From IMG/VR virus record IMGVR_UViG_3300025132_000224, positions 1 to 27,353 of that record: a DNA stretch of 27,353 nt; one strand, written 5' to 3'. Below are positions 1 through 9,059 of this stretch, piece by piece; position 1 is the first letter of the stretch; the number at the start of each line of letters is the position of its first letter. A model generated the notes under the pieces. That model was given only the letters and a program-made list of their open reading frames with translations. It was not told the DNA's origin and ran no database searches. A program made the translations under genes and the position numbers. The stretch is from a virus.

Positions 1-345
1 ATTCGTAGACAACAAGCACAGCAACTTGCGTCAGAACGACTTGCTTCTGCAAGGGCTAATCTTCCAAGAGTTGCCGACCCTGTTGCAAGTTTTAGGCAAG
101 GTATTGAAGAAGGGGCTGCTCAAAAAATGGAAATGGGGGGACAAGTATATGGTCCACGGAGAATGGGAGAAGTACCCGGTCCTCTTGGCGTAGAACGTGA
201 TGTTGTTCCCGCTGACCTTATGCCCGGTGAATTTGTGTTTACAAAGGACGCTGTGCGCGGAGCAGGTAAAATGGCAGGGGGAGGCTACAAAGACGGTATT
301 AAGACAATGTACCGTCTAATGAAAAAATTTGAGGGAGTTGATTAA
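1..345 (+). CDS. Phage virion-associated protein, C-terminal part (5' end outside window)
   Basis: The frame is open from base 1, so this is the last 114 residues of a longer gene. The N-terminal visible part is rich in Gln, Ala and Arg and looks helical. The segment LMPGEFVFTKDAVRGAG matches a pattern I know from many phage structural proteins (a 'pGEfV.t..AV.gaG' box near the C-terminus), often beside internal virion or tail genes. The stop TAA shares one base with the ATG of the next gene (TAATG), so the two are likely coupled. The first ATG in frame is at 127, but the coding frame runs upstream of it. The exact function is unknown. Confidence 0.8.
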   Translation: MRRQQAQQLASERLASARANLPRVADPVASFRQGIEEGAAQKMEMGGQVYGPRRMGEVPGPLGVERDVVPADLMPGEFVFTKDAVRGAGKMAGGGYKDGIKTMYRLMKKFEGVD

Positions 346-1517
346 TGTCTAGAGATTTTGTTGAACAAGTCACCACGGTAAAAGAAGATCCAGCTTTTGC
401 GCCGTATAGACAAGCGCTTTTACAGGATGTGCAGGAACTTGTTGCAAGTCGGCAGGCAGATAGCGTTTTACCGCCGGGATTTAAAGTTGCAGGGTTATCC
501 CCGCAGGAAATGCAGGCAATGGATATCGCTGAAACAGGCATAGGCTCCTACCTTCCATACATACAAAACGCACAAGACCTTATTGGAGAAGCTGCACGGA
601 CCTATGGTCAGGCAAGAGGAACCCTTGGCCGTGGCGAACGTGCCTTTGACATTATGGACCCTTCAGAACAGCAACTTCAAACAGGCTATGAACAGCTTTT
701 ACCAACCGCAGGAGCAACACCTGAACTAGAGTCTGGTATTGCGGCTATTCGTCAGGCACAACAAGCACAATTTGACCCTTCAAGCGTTACACGCTTTCAA
801 AGTCCGTACCAACAATACGTAGAAGCCGCTATCAACCGTCAATTTGACCAAGCACAAAACAGACAGGATGCTCAAGCTGTTTCTTCTGGCGCATTTTCTG
901 GTTCACGGCGTGATATTATGGATGCAGAACTAGAGGGACAACGTGCCAGAGCTGTTGGTGAAGCTTACGCTCAAGATTTTGGAAGAGCCTCGCAACAAGC
1001 ACAACAGGCCTTTCAGGAAGAACAAAACAGAAGATTGGCTTCAGGTCAGGGACTAAGTAATATAGGGTTCCAAAGAGCAGGAGCGCTACAACAAGCAGGT
1101 CTTGCTCGTTCTGATTTAGCGGCGCGTCAGGCAGGATTAGCGTCTGGCCTTGCAGGAGGAATTGCAGGATTAGGGCAACAACTTTCAGGACTAGGCGGTG
1201 TTCAGGCAGGAATGGGGCAACAACTTCAAAACCTTACTGGTGAAGATATTCGCACATTAATGAATTTAGGTACACTGCAACGTGGTATTGCTCAGTCTGC
1301 CCTTGATGCAACGCGACAAACAGAGCTTCAGCAACAACAATATCCGTATCAACAACTGCAGTTCTTAAGTGACATATACAAAGGTATACCGTCAAGTCAG
1401 CAAACAGTAACACAAACACCAACTTTCTCTCCATCTCCGTTCCAGCAAGTAGCAGGGTTAGGGATTGCAGGGTTAAGTGCCGCGGCAGGTGCTAAAAATC
1501 TTGGGTTATTTGGATAA
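345..1517 (+). CDS. Putative internal virion / structural protein
   Basis: This is a 390-aa protein of unknown fold. It is strongly helical and rich in Gln, Ala and Gly, with an RFQSPYQQYVEAAI segment near residue 150 and a Gly-rich stretch around 260-300 (GLAGGIAGLGQQLSGLGG type). The C-terminus has a hydrophobic GLGIAGLSAAAGA segment. Such Q/A-rich helical proteins sit next to ejection proteins in short-tailed phages, and its position between two other large late genes fits that. There is no recognisable catalytic motif. The start overlaps the previous stop by one base. The structural role is inferred from context. Confidence 0.75.
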   Translation: MSRDFVEQVTTVKEDPAFAPYRQALLQDVQELVASRQADSVLPPGFKVAGLSPQEMQAMDIAETGIGSYLPYIQNAQDLIGEAARTYGQARGTLGRGERAFDIMDPSEQQLQTGYEQLLPTAGATPELESGIAAIRQAQQAQFDPSSVTRFQSPYQQYVEAAINRQFDQAQNRQDAQAVSSGAFSGSRRDIMDAELEGQRARAVGEAYAQDFGRASQQAQQAFQEEQNRRLASGQGLSNIGFQRAGALQQAGLARSDLAARQAGLASGLAGGIAGLGQQLSGLGGVQAGMGQQLQNLTGEDIRTLMNLGTLQRGIAQSALDATRQTELQQQQYPYQQLQFLSDIYKGIPSSQQTVTQTPTFSPSPFQQVAGLGIAGLSAAAGAKNLGLFG

Positions 1518-1530
1518 GGAAACATACGAC

Positions 1531-4158
1531 ATGAATCCATTAAAACGAAAAATGTTTATGCAACAAGGTGGTATGGTTCCTCAACAAATGATGCCCCCTC
1601 CACCACAACAGCAGATGATGGCTCCTCCACAACAGATGATGCCCCCTCCACAACAGATGATGCCCCCTGCTGAAATGCCCATGGCCCCCGGTCCAGAAGA
1701 AGTTATGGCAGAAGCACAAAGACAAGAAGGGGATGAGCTTGTTTCTGGTATCTTGTCTCAGGTGGACTCTGCACAAGACTATGAACAGTTAATGAACGCA
1801 ATTCGTGGCGATGAAGTCCCTGTAGAGGGGCGCAGAGGCGAGCTTGCAGGACTTGTCGGGGAGCCTGATGCAGAGCAAACCCCTGATTCTGTATTGACCT
1901 TGGTTCAACCGACTATGGCTATCGTAGAGGCTCAAGGTGGATTAGATGCCTTGATGCAAGGCGAAGCTGATATTGCTATGGAAGATGAAGGCGGTATGCC
2001 AACAGATATGGCAGGCGGTGTTGGGTCTATGCTTATGGCAGGACAACCTGAAGAACCTGTGCAAATGGCTGATGGTGGTATGGTTCGTAAAATGCAAGAA
2101 GGTAGTGCTTATGGCTCTTTTAGACCAGATGCGTTTAAGATAGAACCAATGACAGATTTAAATGCAAGAAGTCTTCAAGATATTTATGCAGGGCTTTTAC
2201 CTACTTTTCAAACAGGAATAGGGCAACCTGATAAAGATGTTGCAAGAGCTCAAGCATTGGCTTCTATCGGAGGGGCGGGATTAAGACTTGCACAAGGGTC
2301 ACGCCAACCTGGCGCAAATTTTCTTAGTGATTTAGCAGGTGCTTTTGCTCCTGTACCGGGAGAAATTACTGCTATAGCAGGACAAGCATCAGAAGCTGAC
2401 CGCGCTGCACGTATGGGGGCTCTTCAAACTGCGTCAGGAATTTATCAAGAAGAACAAAAAGATATAAGAAAGCAAAAAGCAGCAGAAAGGACAGCAACTC
2501 TTGGTAATATGTTTGAAATAGGCTTAACAGGTTTTCGAGCAGATATAGCTAAAAAAGTACAAGAAAGCGCACAGGACCATCAAGCAAGACTAGCTAATGA
2601 TGTAAATGCATTACAAAAATACATAGCAGAATTAAATAGTAGTACCGAGCTTAACAAAACGCAAATGCTTAATGACGCAAGACAAAAACTGCAAGTGTTA
2701 ATAGGAGAGCAAAAACAAGCAGAAATAGCGGTAGGGCATGAAAACCTATTAAAAACAATGGATGTCACACAAGGGTATACCGAAAAAAATATGAATCTTG
2801 ATTTTAACAATAAATCTGCATTGTTAAGTCAAAAAACTCTTGCAGAAAAGTTACTGCAAGCCGAAAGATTAGAGCAACAACAACAACAATTTGCTGCATC
2901 TATAGGCCTTGATAGAGAACAATTAGAACAAGCAAATGAACAGTTCTTTGCAAAATTAGGTCTTGACAAAAACCAATTAGAACAAGCACGGATACTTGCC
3001 AGAGAAAAAATGGCTCTTGAGAAAGAATTAACTGAACTAGGGATTGATGGACAGATAACACTGCAAGGATTAAAAGATAAAACGTCTAAAGAGTTGTTAG
3101 ATCTTTCACAGGCACTTGAGTATGACAAACTTAAATTAGAAGCTGCGGAATTACGGCTTGAATACGGTGACTTTAATTTAACTACAGAGACTGGTAATAA
3201 AGTAATAAACGATGCTGGGTTTAGAAGCTGGTATGAGAAGTTAGCGCCGACAGAATCCGAAAGGCGGAGAGCGTTACTTTCTAATTCAGATATTAGGAAA
3301 AGTTATGCATCAGGAACTGAGATGTTTAGTTCAGATCTATTCAATCAAGCTCTGTTAGATTCTATAGTTCCAAGAACCGAAATAATAAATGGTAACCCTA
3401 TAAAAATAGAACCAAATTTATCTTTTGCCAACGCTAAAGCTGTACTAGATCGTATTGACGCAGGTCAAAATGTTAACCCAGTTTTAGAAACAGCAGCAAA
3501 AAGTGCTGTTGGAACTAAGCGTCTAAGCGAAGGTCCTGAAATAGATATTGGAAATGTAGCAGATAGTGAGTCTCCGCAGGCTCCTGCGCTTATATCTCTT
3601 GCTAATTCTATAGACGCAAGCGGCATTCCTGAAAATTTTGTAAAAGATATTGGTGCCGGCATCAATGTGTTAAGTCGGATAATTGGTGGCCCAACAAGAG
3701 CTATGCCAGACGCAGCTCCTTTAAATCAAGCTTTAAACGCTTTTGAAGCAACTTACGTTTCATTAATCCCAAAAGCTTCTGCTTTATTAGCAGAAAGAAG
3801 TCAAGGAGGAGGAGCAACTATATGGGAGAAATTTAAAGATTATCTTCCTGAAAAAATTAGTGGAGCAAATACTATTGGAAAAGCAGGAAGCGAAATAAAA
3901 AATACAACTATTCCTTATTTAAAACAATTAGAAGAATCTCTTACGCAAAAAGCAAGAGAGGAAACAGAACCAAATAAATTAGCAGAAATAAATACAAACA
4001 TATCTATAGCTCAAACCCTTATTGAAGCGTATACAATAACTGCAGATGAGTTTCTTTATAAAAATAGAGAACAAAGAATTAGAAGTTTAGAGGACCGAAC
4101 CGGTAAGCCCGTTTCAGGAAACATTTACGAAAATATACTTAGAAATAATACGGATTAA
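1531..4158 (+). CDS. Large Q-rich putative internal virion protein
   Basis: The protein is 875 aa. I prefer the ATG at 1531 over an in-frame GTG at 1477, because AAGGA lies about ten bases upstream and the start MNPLKRKMFMQQGG resembles the N-terminus of many phage late proteins. Residues 17-46 carry a PPxQQMM repeat. An acidic, Met/Gly-rich region follows to about residue 190. The middle (about 330-560) is a long Glu/Gln/Lys-rich predicted coiled coil, and the C-terminal third is mixed. No enzyme motif was seen. Flanking genes suggest an ejected or internal core protein. The function is inferred, not shown. Confidence 0.75.
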   Translation: MNPLKRKMFMQQGGMVPQQMMPPPPQQQMMAPPQQMMPPPQQMMPPAEMPMAPGPEEVMAEAQRQEGDELVSGILSQVDSAQDYEQLMNAIRGDEVPVEGRRGELAGLVGEPDAEQTPDSVLTLVQPTMAIVEAQGGLDALMQGEADIAMEDEGGMPTDMAGGVGSMLMAGQPEEPVQMADGGMVRKMQEGSAYGSFRPDAFKIEPMTDLNARSLQDIYAGLLPTFQTGIGQPDKDVARAQALASIGGAGLRLAQGSRQPGANFLSDLAGAFAPVPGEITAIAGQASEADRAARMGALQTASGIYQEEQKDIRKQKAAERTATLGNMFEIGLTGFRADIAKKVQESAQDHQARLANDVNALQKYIAELNSSTELNKTQMLNDARQKLQVLIGEQKQAEIAVGHENLLKTMDVTQGYTEKNMNLDFNNKSALLSQKTLAEKLLQAERLEQQQQQFAASIGLDREQLEQANEQFFAKLGLDKNQLEQARILAREKMALEKELTELGIDGQITLQGLKDKTSKELLDLSQALEYDKLKLEAAELRLEYGDFNLTTETGNKVINDAGFRSWYEKLAPTESERRRALLSNSDIRKSYASGTEMFSSDLFNQALLDSIVPRTEIINGNPIKIEPNLSFANAKAVLDRIDAGQNVNPVLETAAKSAVGTKRLSEGPEIDIGNVADSESPQAPALISLANSIDASGIPENFVKDIGAGINVLSRIIGGPTRAMPDAAPLNQALNAFEATYVSLIPKASALLAERSQGGGATIWEKFKDYLPEKISGANTIGKAGSEIKNTTIPYLKQLEESLTQKAREETEPNKLAEINTNISIAQTLIEAYTITADEFLYKNREQRIRSLEDRTGKPVSGNIYENILRNNTD
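1579..1668 (+). repeat. Tandem 21-bp repeat coding for PPxQQMM
   Basis: Two near-identical 21-bp units (1621-1641 and 1642-1662) are flanked by a 27-bp variant (1594-1620) and partial units. Each encodes a Pro-Pro-x-Gln-Gln-Met-Met heptad. The length is a whole number of codons, so copy-number change would keep the reading frame. Confidence 0.8.
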
Positions 4159-4163
4159 TTTTA

Positions 4164-7100
4164 ATGACAAATTACAATCAACAAAATCTTTATGATAATT
4201 ATGAAAAGTTTAAAAAATTAGATCCTGCTTTAATAGAGCAAAGAAGAAATCAACCATATGATGTTAAAGGCGTTTTTGAAAGACTTAGAAACGAAGGTGG
4301 TTATAATGAAAGACTTGCTAAAGAAATTATAGCTAACGATTTATTATTTCTTCAAGGATTTACTCCAAAAGACATAGAATCTAAAGTATACGGAGGCGAC
4401 CAACCTCTTTCTTCTGAAGATATAATAGAACAATCAACAGCAATACGAAAAAGAACTGCAGACGATAAATTTTTAGGTGTTATAGACAAAGAAAGATTTG
4501 TACGAGGTCTTTTTGAAGGTGCAGGCGTATATCAAGGAATAAAAAGAGGATTTAGAACGGGGCTTGCTGCAGGGTCTTTTATCCCTGCTGCAACTCCGCT
4601 TACTCTTGCTCTTAAAGGAATTTTAGCAGCAGGAGGAGCAGTAGCAGGAGGAATAACCGGCGCTGTTCTTACAAAAGGTGCTCAAGAAATTATTGCTCCA
4701 GAGGACCTCTATATGCCAGGTGCAGACCAATCAGCAGCAAACGCTGCGGATACTCTTTCTGCTATTATTGCTTTTACACCAGGGGTTAAAGCTCTTGCAA
4801 GTAAAATTGCAACAAAAGAAGGTTTAGACGCATCTATAAGTTCAGGGGTTACTGCTTTAAGAAATGCAATAAATCCAGGAAGAGAATCTATTATAAGAAA
4901 AGCAGGAGAAGCTTCTCCTGAGTTATTTAAAAGATTAAATCAAGCCGCTGGTAAATCTAAATTATTAGATAAGACTTATACAGGAGGCCGTGCTACTAAA
5001 AACTTTATTACTGGTGTTTTAGGAGCAACAGGTAAAGCAGCAAGAGAAGGCGCAAAAGACATTGCTATTCCTAAAGCTGTTCCGCTTGTAGGCGGTAGAG
5101 CTGTTCCTGCAAAATTTACAGGCCCTCCTGGATTAAAACTTGGCGACCCTTTTGTTAGGGCCGAAATTGGTGTTGGAGCAGCCGCGGTTCCCGGAACATA
5201 TTTTGCAGAAAAAACTAATCCAGGAGAATTATTGCCAAGAATTGCTTTTGAAACTATTTCGTCCATTATTAACATTCCCCGCATAACCGTAAATCTTGGT
5301 ATGGGTGTAGCAAATAAAATAATAAGAGGAGTTCAAGGACAAAAAGGTGTAGACAAAAGAACGGGAGAATTTATTGCTAAAAAAATAGCTGAAGCCGCAG
5401 AGCAGGGAGAAGATGTTAATTTAACTCAAATTATGGCTCAAGTTCAAGAAGCTATTGACAACGGTCAAGTTATCTCTCCAGGGCAAGTAACTTTAGCTGA
5501 ACCTCTTATTCAAATACAGAGAGAATTAGTGTCAAGATTAGAAAAAAATGGAGTAAGCCCTCTTGATGAAGAAATTAAAAAATCAATAATAAACCAAGTT
5601 ACTTCTATACAAAAAGTAATAAACACACTCAGAACAGGAGCAGATGCCGGAGGAGTTACAAAACAAGAATCAGAAAATTTAATTAATGCAGCAGCAGATA
5701 TAGAACAAAACAGATTAAAACAAATTTTTCAAGTCGAGCTAAGAAATGCAATGGACGAAGTAGATAAATACATATTGTCAATAAAAGGACCTAAAGGAAA
5801 AGAAATTGACGATGCTTTAGATGCAGATGGGTATAGCTCAGTTTTAGATGAAGAAATAGCTAAAAAAACGCGAGAAGCGTTAGATAGAGTTTTAACTATT
5901 ACAAAAGACAAAGAAACCGAATTGTGGACAAAAATAGACAAAGGCACTCCTGTTGAAACTTCTAACATTTTAGCTCGTTGGAAAGAAATAACAGATCCTA
6001 ATTCGGAAGGTGATTTTTTACTGCCTTTTTCTGGAAATCTTGATGATCTTAAAACAACAGATCCAGAATTAGGTACGTTAATTACTTTATTAAATAAAAT
6101 TTATTCAGATGCAGGTAAAGAAGGGGCAAAATCAACTTTTAATGAAGTAAGAAGAATAGACAATAGAATAGAGTCTCTTAGGTATCAAATTAACAAACAA
6201 TTAAATGAATCAGACATTTACAGAGACTTTGAAAAAACCACTACTGATCCAAATAAACTTAGTGCTTCTGATAGGGGAAGATATAATAAAGCATTAGAAA
6301 AAGACCCTGATTTAACAATAGAAGAATTTTTTATGATGGAAAACCAACCTCTTGGTTTTCTTATGAATCCGATTAAACTAGCAAAAAACCCTGTGTTAAC
6401 TAAACCGCGTTTAAAGAAATTTATAGAAGAAATAGAAAAATTAGGTCCGGGTGAGTTTGAAGGCACAAAAATAGGAAAGGGAAAATATGCTAATTATTCT
6501 TCAGCTGAACTTGGAAGGTTAAAAAAGATAGCACAAGATACTTTAGAGCTTACTCAATTAAATGAAAACAGAATTAATGTTTTATCTAAATACCCTAAAG
6601 ATGTAATAAACTTAGGTTACTTGAAAAATATGAGAACGCTTTTTAGAGAAAAATCAAAAGAATTAATAAACCGAGGCAAAAATAGAGATGCAGCAATTTA
6701 CTCTACAATAGGAGAATCTATTTTAGCAGATATGGAAGATGCTCTTATTCCAAAAATATCTATAGGAACAGGAAAAAGTCAATTAGATTTATTTAGAGAT
6801 GCTAGGAATTTTTCAAAATCAAGAAACGATGTTTTTGGCTCAACTTATATGACACAACTTTTTGAAAGAAATGCTTCAGGAAGAATAAAATATGATCCTG
6901 AATTGCTTTTAGAAAGAACGCTTAGTGGAACTGCGTTAGCTTCAAGAATAAAATATAATGAAATTATAAACGCTTTTGAATTTTTAAAAAGAGATCCTTT
7001 TGATTCTAATCCTTTAAAAGTAATGAAAGACGGTAGAGCATTTAATGTTGACAGAGAAATAAAAGATTTTAATACCGGCATAGAATATATTTTTAGAGGG

Positions 7101-8447
7101 ATAGCTCAAAACTTTATTAAAGAAAAATCACTTAGACAAAAATTTATTGATTTTGATAACCCAGAACAATTAACATTAGATGTTATAGATGACCAAAGTA
7201 TTAGAAATTTTGTTGAAAAATACAAAGAATTTTTTGATCAACCTCCATTTGTAGAACTTAAAAATTTGCTTTTAAAAGGAGGAGAATCATCAAAAAGATT
7301 TATGAACGAAATAGTTCCAAGTATAGTGAAAAAAAATAAAGAGAAAGAAGAATTAGCTAAAACTTTAAAAACAGCAGGATTTGAACGGCCGTCTGATGTT
7401 GTAAATAATGTTCTTTTTGAAGGCACAAAAAATCCAACGATAGAATTTACTAATCTAAGCAAAATAATTGCAGGTGCTAAAAATGAATTACCAGGGGCAG
7501 GAGATACTTTTACAGGAATTATTGTAGAAGAATTATTAGAAAGAGTTTTAAGAGAAGCTCGTTTGCCTGGAAATCCAAACGCAGGAAAAATGCTAGATTT
7601 TGTTTTAAACTCTAACGTAGCAAATTTAAAAAATTTAAAAACAACATTTAAAGAAGACTTTAAACCTTCCGAAAATTCTGTTTTAAATTTGTTAAAAAAA
7701 CAAGGTCTTCTTAACCCAGAAACGGAAACTTTAATAAAAGAACAAATAAAAAATTTAGATAAAGTAGCTAGTTATTTTAAAGAACTTGACCCAAAATATT
7801 TAGATTTAAGCCCCTCTACTACAGATGAAAAAATAGCCAGAGTTGTAGGCCTTCAAGCAATAGGAAGTCTTACTAATTACCTTAACCTTTTTAAAGGAGT
7901 AGGAAGTATACAAGCAGGTGGAATAGCTTCTGATGTAGGTAAAGAGATTCTTGCAGATGCGCCTATGTTTCTTTTAAAAGAAAAATTAGTAGAAGTTTTT
8001 ACACCGGGAAAAGGAGAAGAATTTATAAAAATAATGAAACCTTTTGAAAATGTAAAATTTTCAAAAGAAGATTTAAAAACAAAAACTATAGATTCAGCTA
8101 CAGCAGCTATGCAAGAGTTTGAAAACGCTTTATTAAAATATTTTGGGTTACCACTTTCGGCTGTTCCCGCAACAACTTTTATTCGAGAAGGAATTACAGC
8201 ACCTGTAACTGATACAATTGTCCCTACAGGAAGAAGTCAAGAAGAAGAAAAAATAAAATTAAGAAAAGAACTTTTTGAAAGAAACAAAAAATTAAAAGAA
8301 ATGGCCCCTCGCCCTGGTATTAAACCCCTTGCTCCAGCAAATAATATACCTCCTTCAGCAGCTAATCTATCCTCTCAAACTAATCTTGGGCCCTTTAATC
8401 CTGATACCCTTGCAAGAATGGAACAACTAGATAAATTAATAGGATAA
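4164..8447 (+). CDS. Very large (1427 aa) putative ejection / internal virion protein
   Basis: This is the largest gene in the window. The N-terminus has an LDPALIEQRRNQPYDV segment. Residues about 130-215 form an Ala/Gly-rich hydrophobic stretch (ALKGILAAGGAVAGG and following) that could enter or cross a membrane. The remainder is long, Lys/Glu-rich and helical, ending in a Pro/Asn-rich tail. I see no lytic transglycosylase or peptidase motif. Its size, late position and amphipathic glycine-rich segment are like the giant internal proteins that podoviruses eject into the cell. No clear Shine-Dalgarno precedes the ATG, which lies 5 bases after the previous stop, so translation may be coupled. 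Confidence 0.8.
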   Translation: MTNYNQQNLYDNYEKFKKLDPALIEQRRNQPYDVKGVFERLRNEGGYNERLAKEIIANDLLFLQGFTPKDIESKVYGGDQPLSSEDIIEQSTAIRKRTADDKFLGVIDKERFVRGLFEGAGVYQGIKRGFRTGLAAGSFIPAATPLTLALKGILAAGGAVAGGITGAVLTKGAQEIIAPEDLYMPGADQSAANAADTLSAIIAFTPGVKALASKIATKEGLDASISSGVTALRNAINPGRESIIRKAGEASPELFKRLNQAAGKSKLLDKTYTGGRATKNFITGVLGATGKAAREGAKDIAIPKAVPLVGGRAVPAKFTGPPGLKLGDPFVRAEIGVGAAAVPGTYFAEKTNPGELLPRIAFETISSIINIPRITVNLGMGVANKIIRGVQGQKGVDKRTGEFIAKKIAEAAEQGEDVNLTQIMAQVQEAIDNGQVISPGQVTLAEPLIQIQRELVSRLEKNGVSPLDEEIKKSIINQVTSIQKVINTLRTGADAGGVTKQESENLINAAADIEQNRLKQIFQVELRNAMDEVDKYILSIKGPKGKEIDDALDADGYSSVLDEEIAKKTREALDRVLTITKDKETELWTKIDKGTPVETSNILARWKEITDPNSEGDFLLPFSGNLDDLKTTDPELGTLITLLNKIYSDAGKEGAKSTFNEVRRIDNRIESLRYQINKQLNESDIYRDFEKTTTDPNKLSASDRGRYNKALEKDPDLTIEEFFMMENQPLGFLMNPIKLAKNPVLTKPRLKKFIEEIEKLGPGEFEGTKIGKGKYANYSSAELGRLKKIAQDTLELTQLNENRINVLSKYPKDVINLGYLKNMRTLFREKSKELINRGKNRDAAIYSTIGESILADMEDALIPKISIGTGKSQLDLFRDARNFSKSRNDVFGSTYMTQLFERNASGRIKYDPELLLERTLSGTALASRIKYNEIINAFEFLKRDPFDSNPLKVMKDGRAFNVDREIKDFNTGIEYIFRGIAQNFIKEKSLRQKFIDFDNPEQLTLDVIDDQSIRNFVEKYKEFFDQPPFVELKNLLLKGGESSKRFMNEIVPSIVKKNKEKEELAKTLKTAGFERPSDVVNNVLFEGTKNPTIEFTNLSKIIAGAKNELPGAGDTFTGIIVEELLERVLREARLPGNPNAGKMLDFVLNSNVANLKNLKTTFKEDFKPSENSVLNLLKKQGLLNPETETLIKEQIKNLDKVASYFKELDPKYLDLSPSTTDEKIARVVGLQAIGSLTNYLNLFKGVGSIQAGGIASDVGKEILADAPMFLLKEKLVEVFTPGKGEEFIKIMKPFENVKFSKEDLKTKTIDSATAAMQEFENALLKYFGLPLSAVPATTFIREGITAPVTDTIVPTGRSQEEEKIKLRKELFERNKKLKEMAPRPGIKPLAPANNIPPSAANLSSQTNLGPFNPDTLARMEQLDKLIG

Positions 8448-8451
8448 TACA

Positions 8452-8610
8452 ATGAACAGTGACGATGTTTTAAAGTTGTTGGAAAGACATGAAAAAGAAT
8501 GTCATATACGGTATTCTAATATAGAAAAATCGTTAGACAAATTAGATGTCAGACTTTGGGCCATTGTCGTGCTTATTGTTATTGCAAGCGGTCTTGAGCA
8601 ATTGTTATGA
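8452..8610 (+). CDS. Small one-helix membrane protein, holin-like
   Basis: The product is 52 aa. It has a charged N-terminal helix of about 35 residues (repeated Lys/Glu, LERHEKEC), then one predicted membrane helix, LWAIVVLIVIASGL, and a short tail. Its TGA overlaps the ATG of the M15 peptidase gene (ATGA), so the two are probably translated together. A small membrane protein directly upstream of an endolysin is the usual place for a holin. Tiny proteins of this charged-helix plus single-membrane-helix form are common in marine phages. Holin function is inferred from position and topology only; a spanin or inner-membrane accessory is possible. Confidence 0.65.
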   Translation: MNSDDVLKLLERHEKECHIRYSNIEKSLDKLDVRLWAIVVLIVIASGLEQLL

Positions 8611-9059
8611 AACTATCCCCGCATTTTACATTAAAAGAGTTATGCAAAAGCCAAACCGCCTCACGTTTTAATCTTGATAACCTCCCTACAGACGAACATA
8701 TCGAAAATCTTAAGTATTTATGCGAAACAATTCTTGAACCTGTGCGTGAAAAATACGGCCCCTTTACCCCGACAAGCGGTTATCGGTCCAAGGAACTTAA
8801 TGAAAAAATAGGCGGCTCTCAAAAAAGTCAGCATTCTTTGGGGCAAGCTGCTGATTTAGATATCGCAAGGGTTTCAAACCCAGAGCTCGCTAAATTTATT
8901 CAAGACAACCTTAAGTACGATCAGTTAATTTTGGAATACTGGTCAAAAAAACACAACGACCCAAACAATGGATGGGTGCACGTTAGCACTAAAAAAGAAG
9001 GGTGCAGAAAATCCTGTCTGGCCTATGACGGAAGTGTCTACACATACTTAACTTTGTAA
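8607..9059 (+). CDS. M15-family D-Ala-D-Ala carboxypeptidase-like endolysin
   Basis: This 150-aa protein matches the zinc peptidase family M15 (M15_3/VanY-like), which cuts peptide cross-links of peptidoglycan. SGYRS is at residues 57-61. The zinc ligands are seen as H76 and D83 in SxHxxGxAxD and H125 in WVHVS. Length is typical of a single-domain phage M15 enzyme, without a separate binding domain. There is no signal peptide, so release would need a holin, matching the gene just upstream. The 3' end overlaps the convergent helicase gene by 12 bases. Virion-borne use cannot be excluded, but lysis is the likelier role. Confidence 0.9.
   Translation: MKLSPHFTLKELCKSQTASRFNLDNLPTDEHIENLKYLCETILEPVREKYGPFTPTSGYRSKELNEKIGGSQKSQHSLGQAADLDIARVSNPELAKFIQDNLKYDQLILEYWSKKHNDPNNGWVHVSTKKEGCRKSCLAYDGSVYTYLTL

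Noticed and set aside
1477-1530. GTG start for the 875-aa gene
   Set aside because: It lies inside the preceding gene, and the ATG at 1531 has a better ribosome site and a typical N-terminus.
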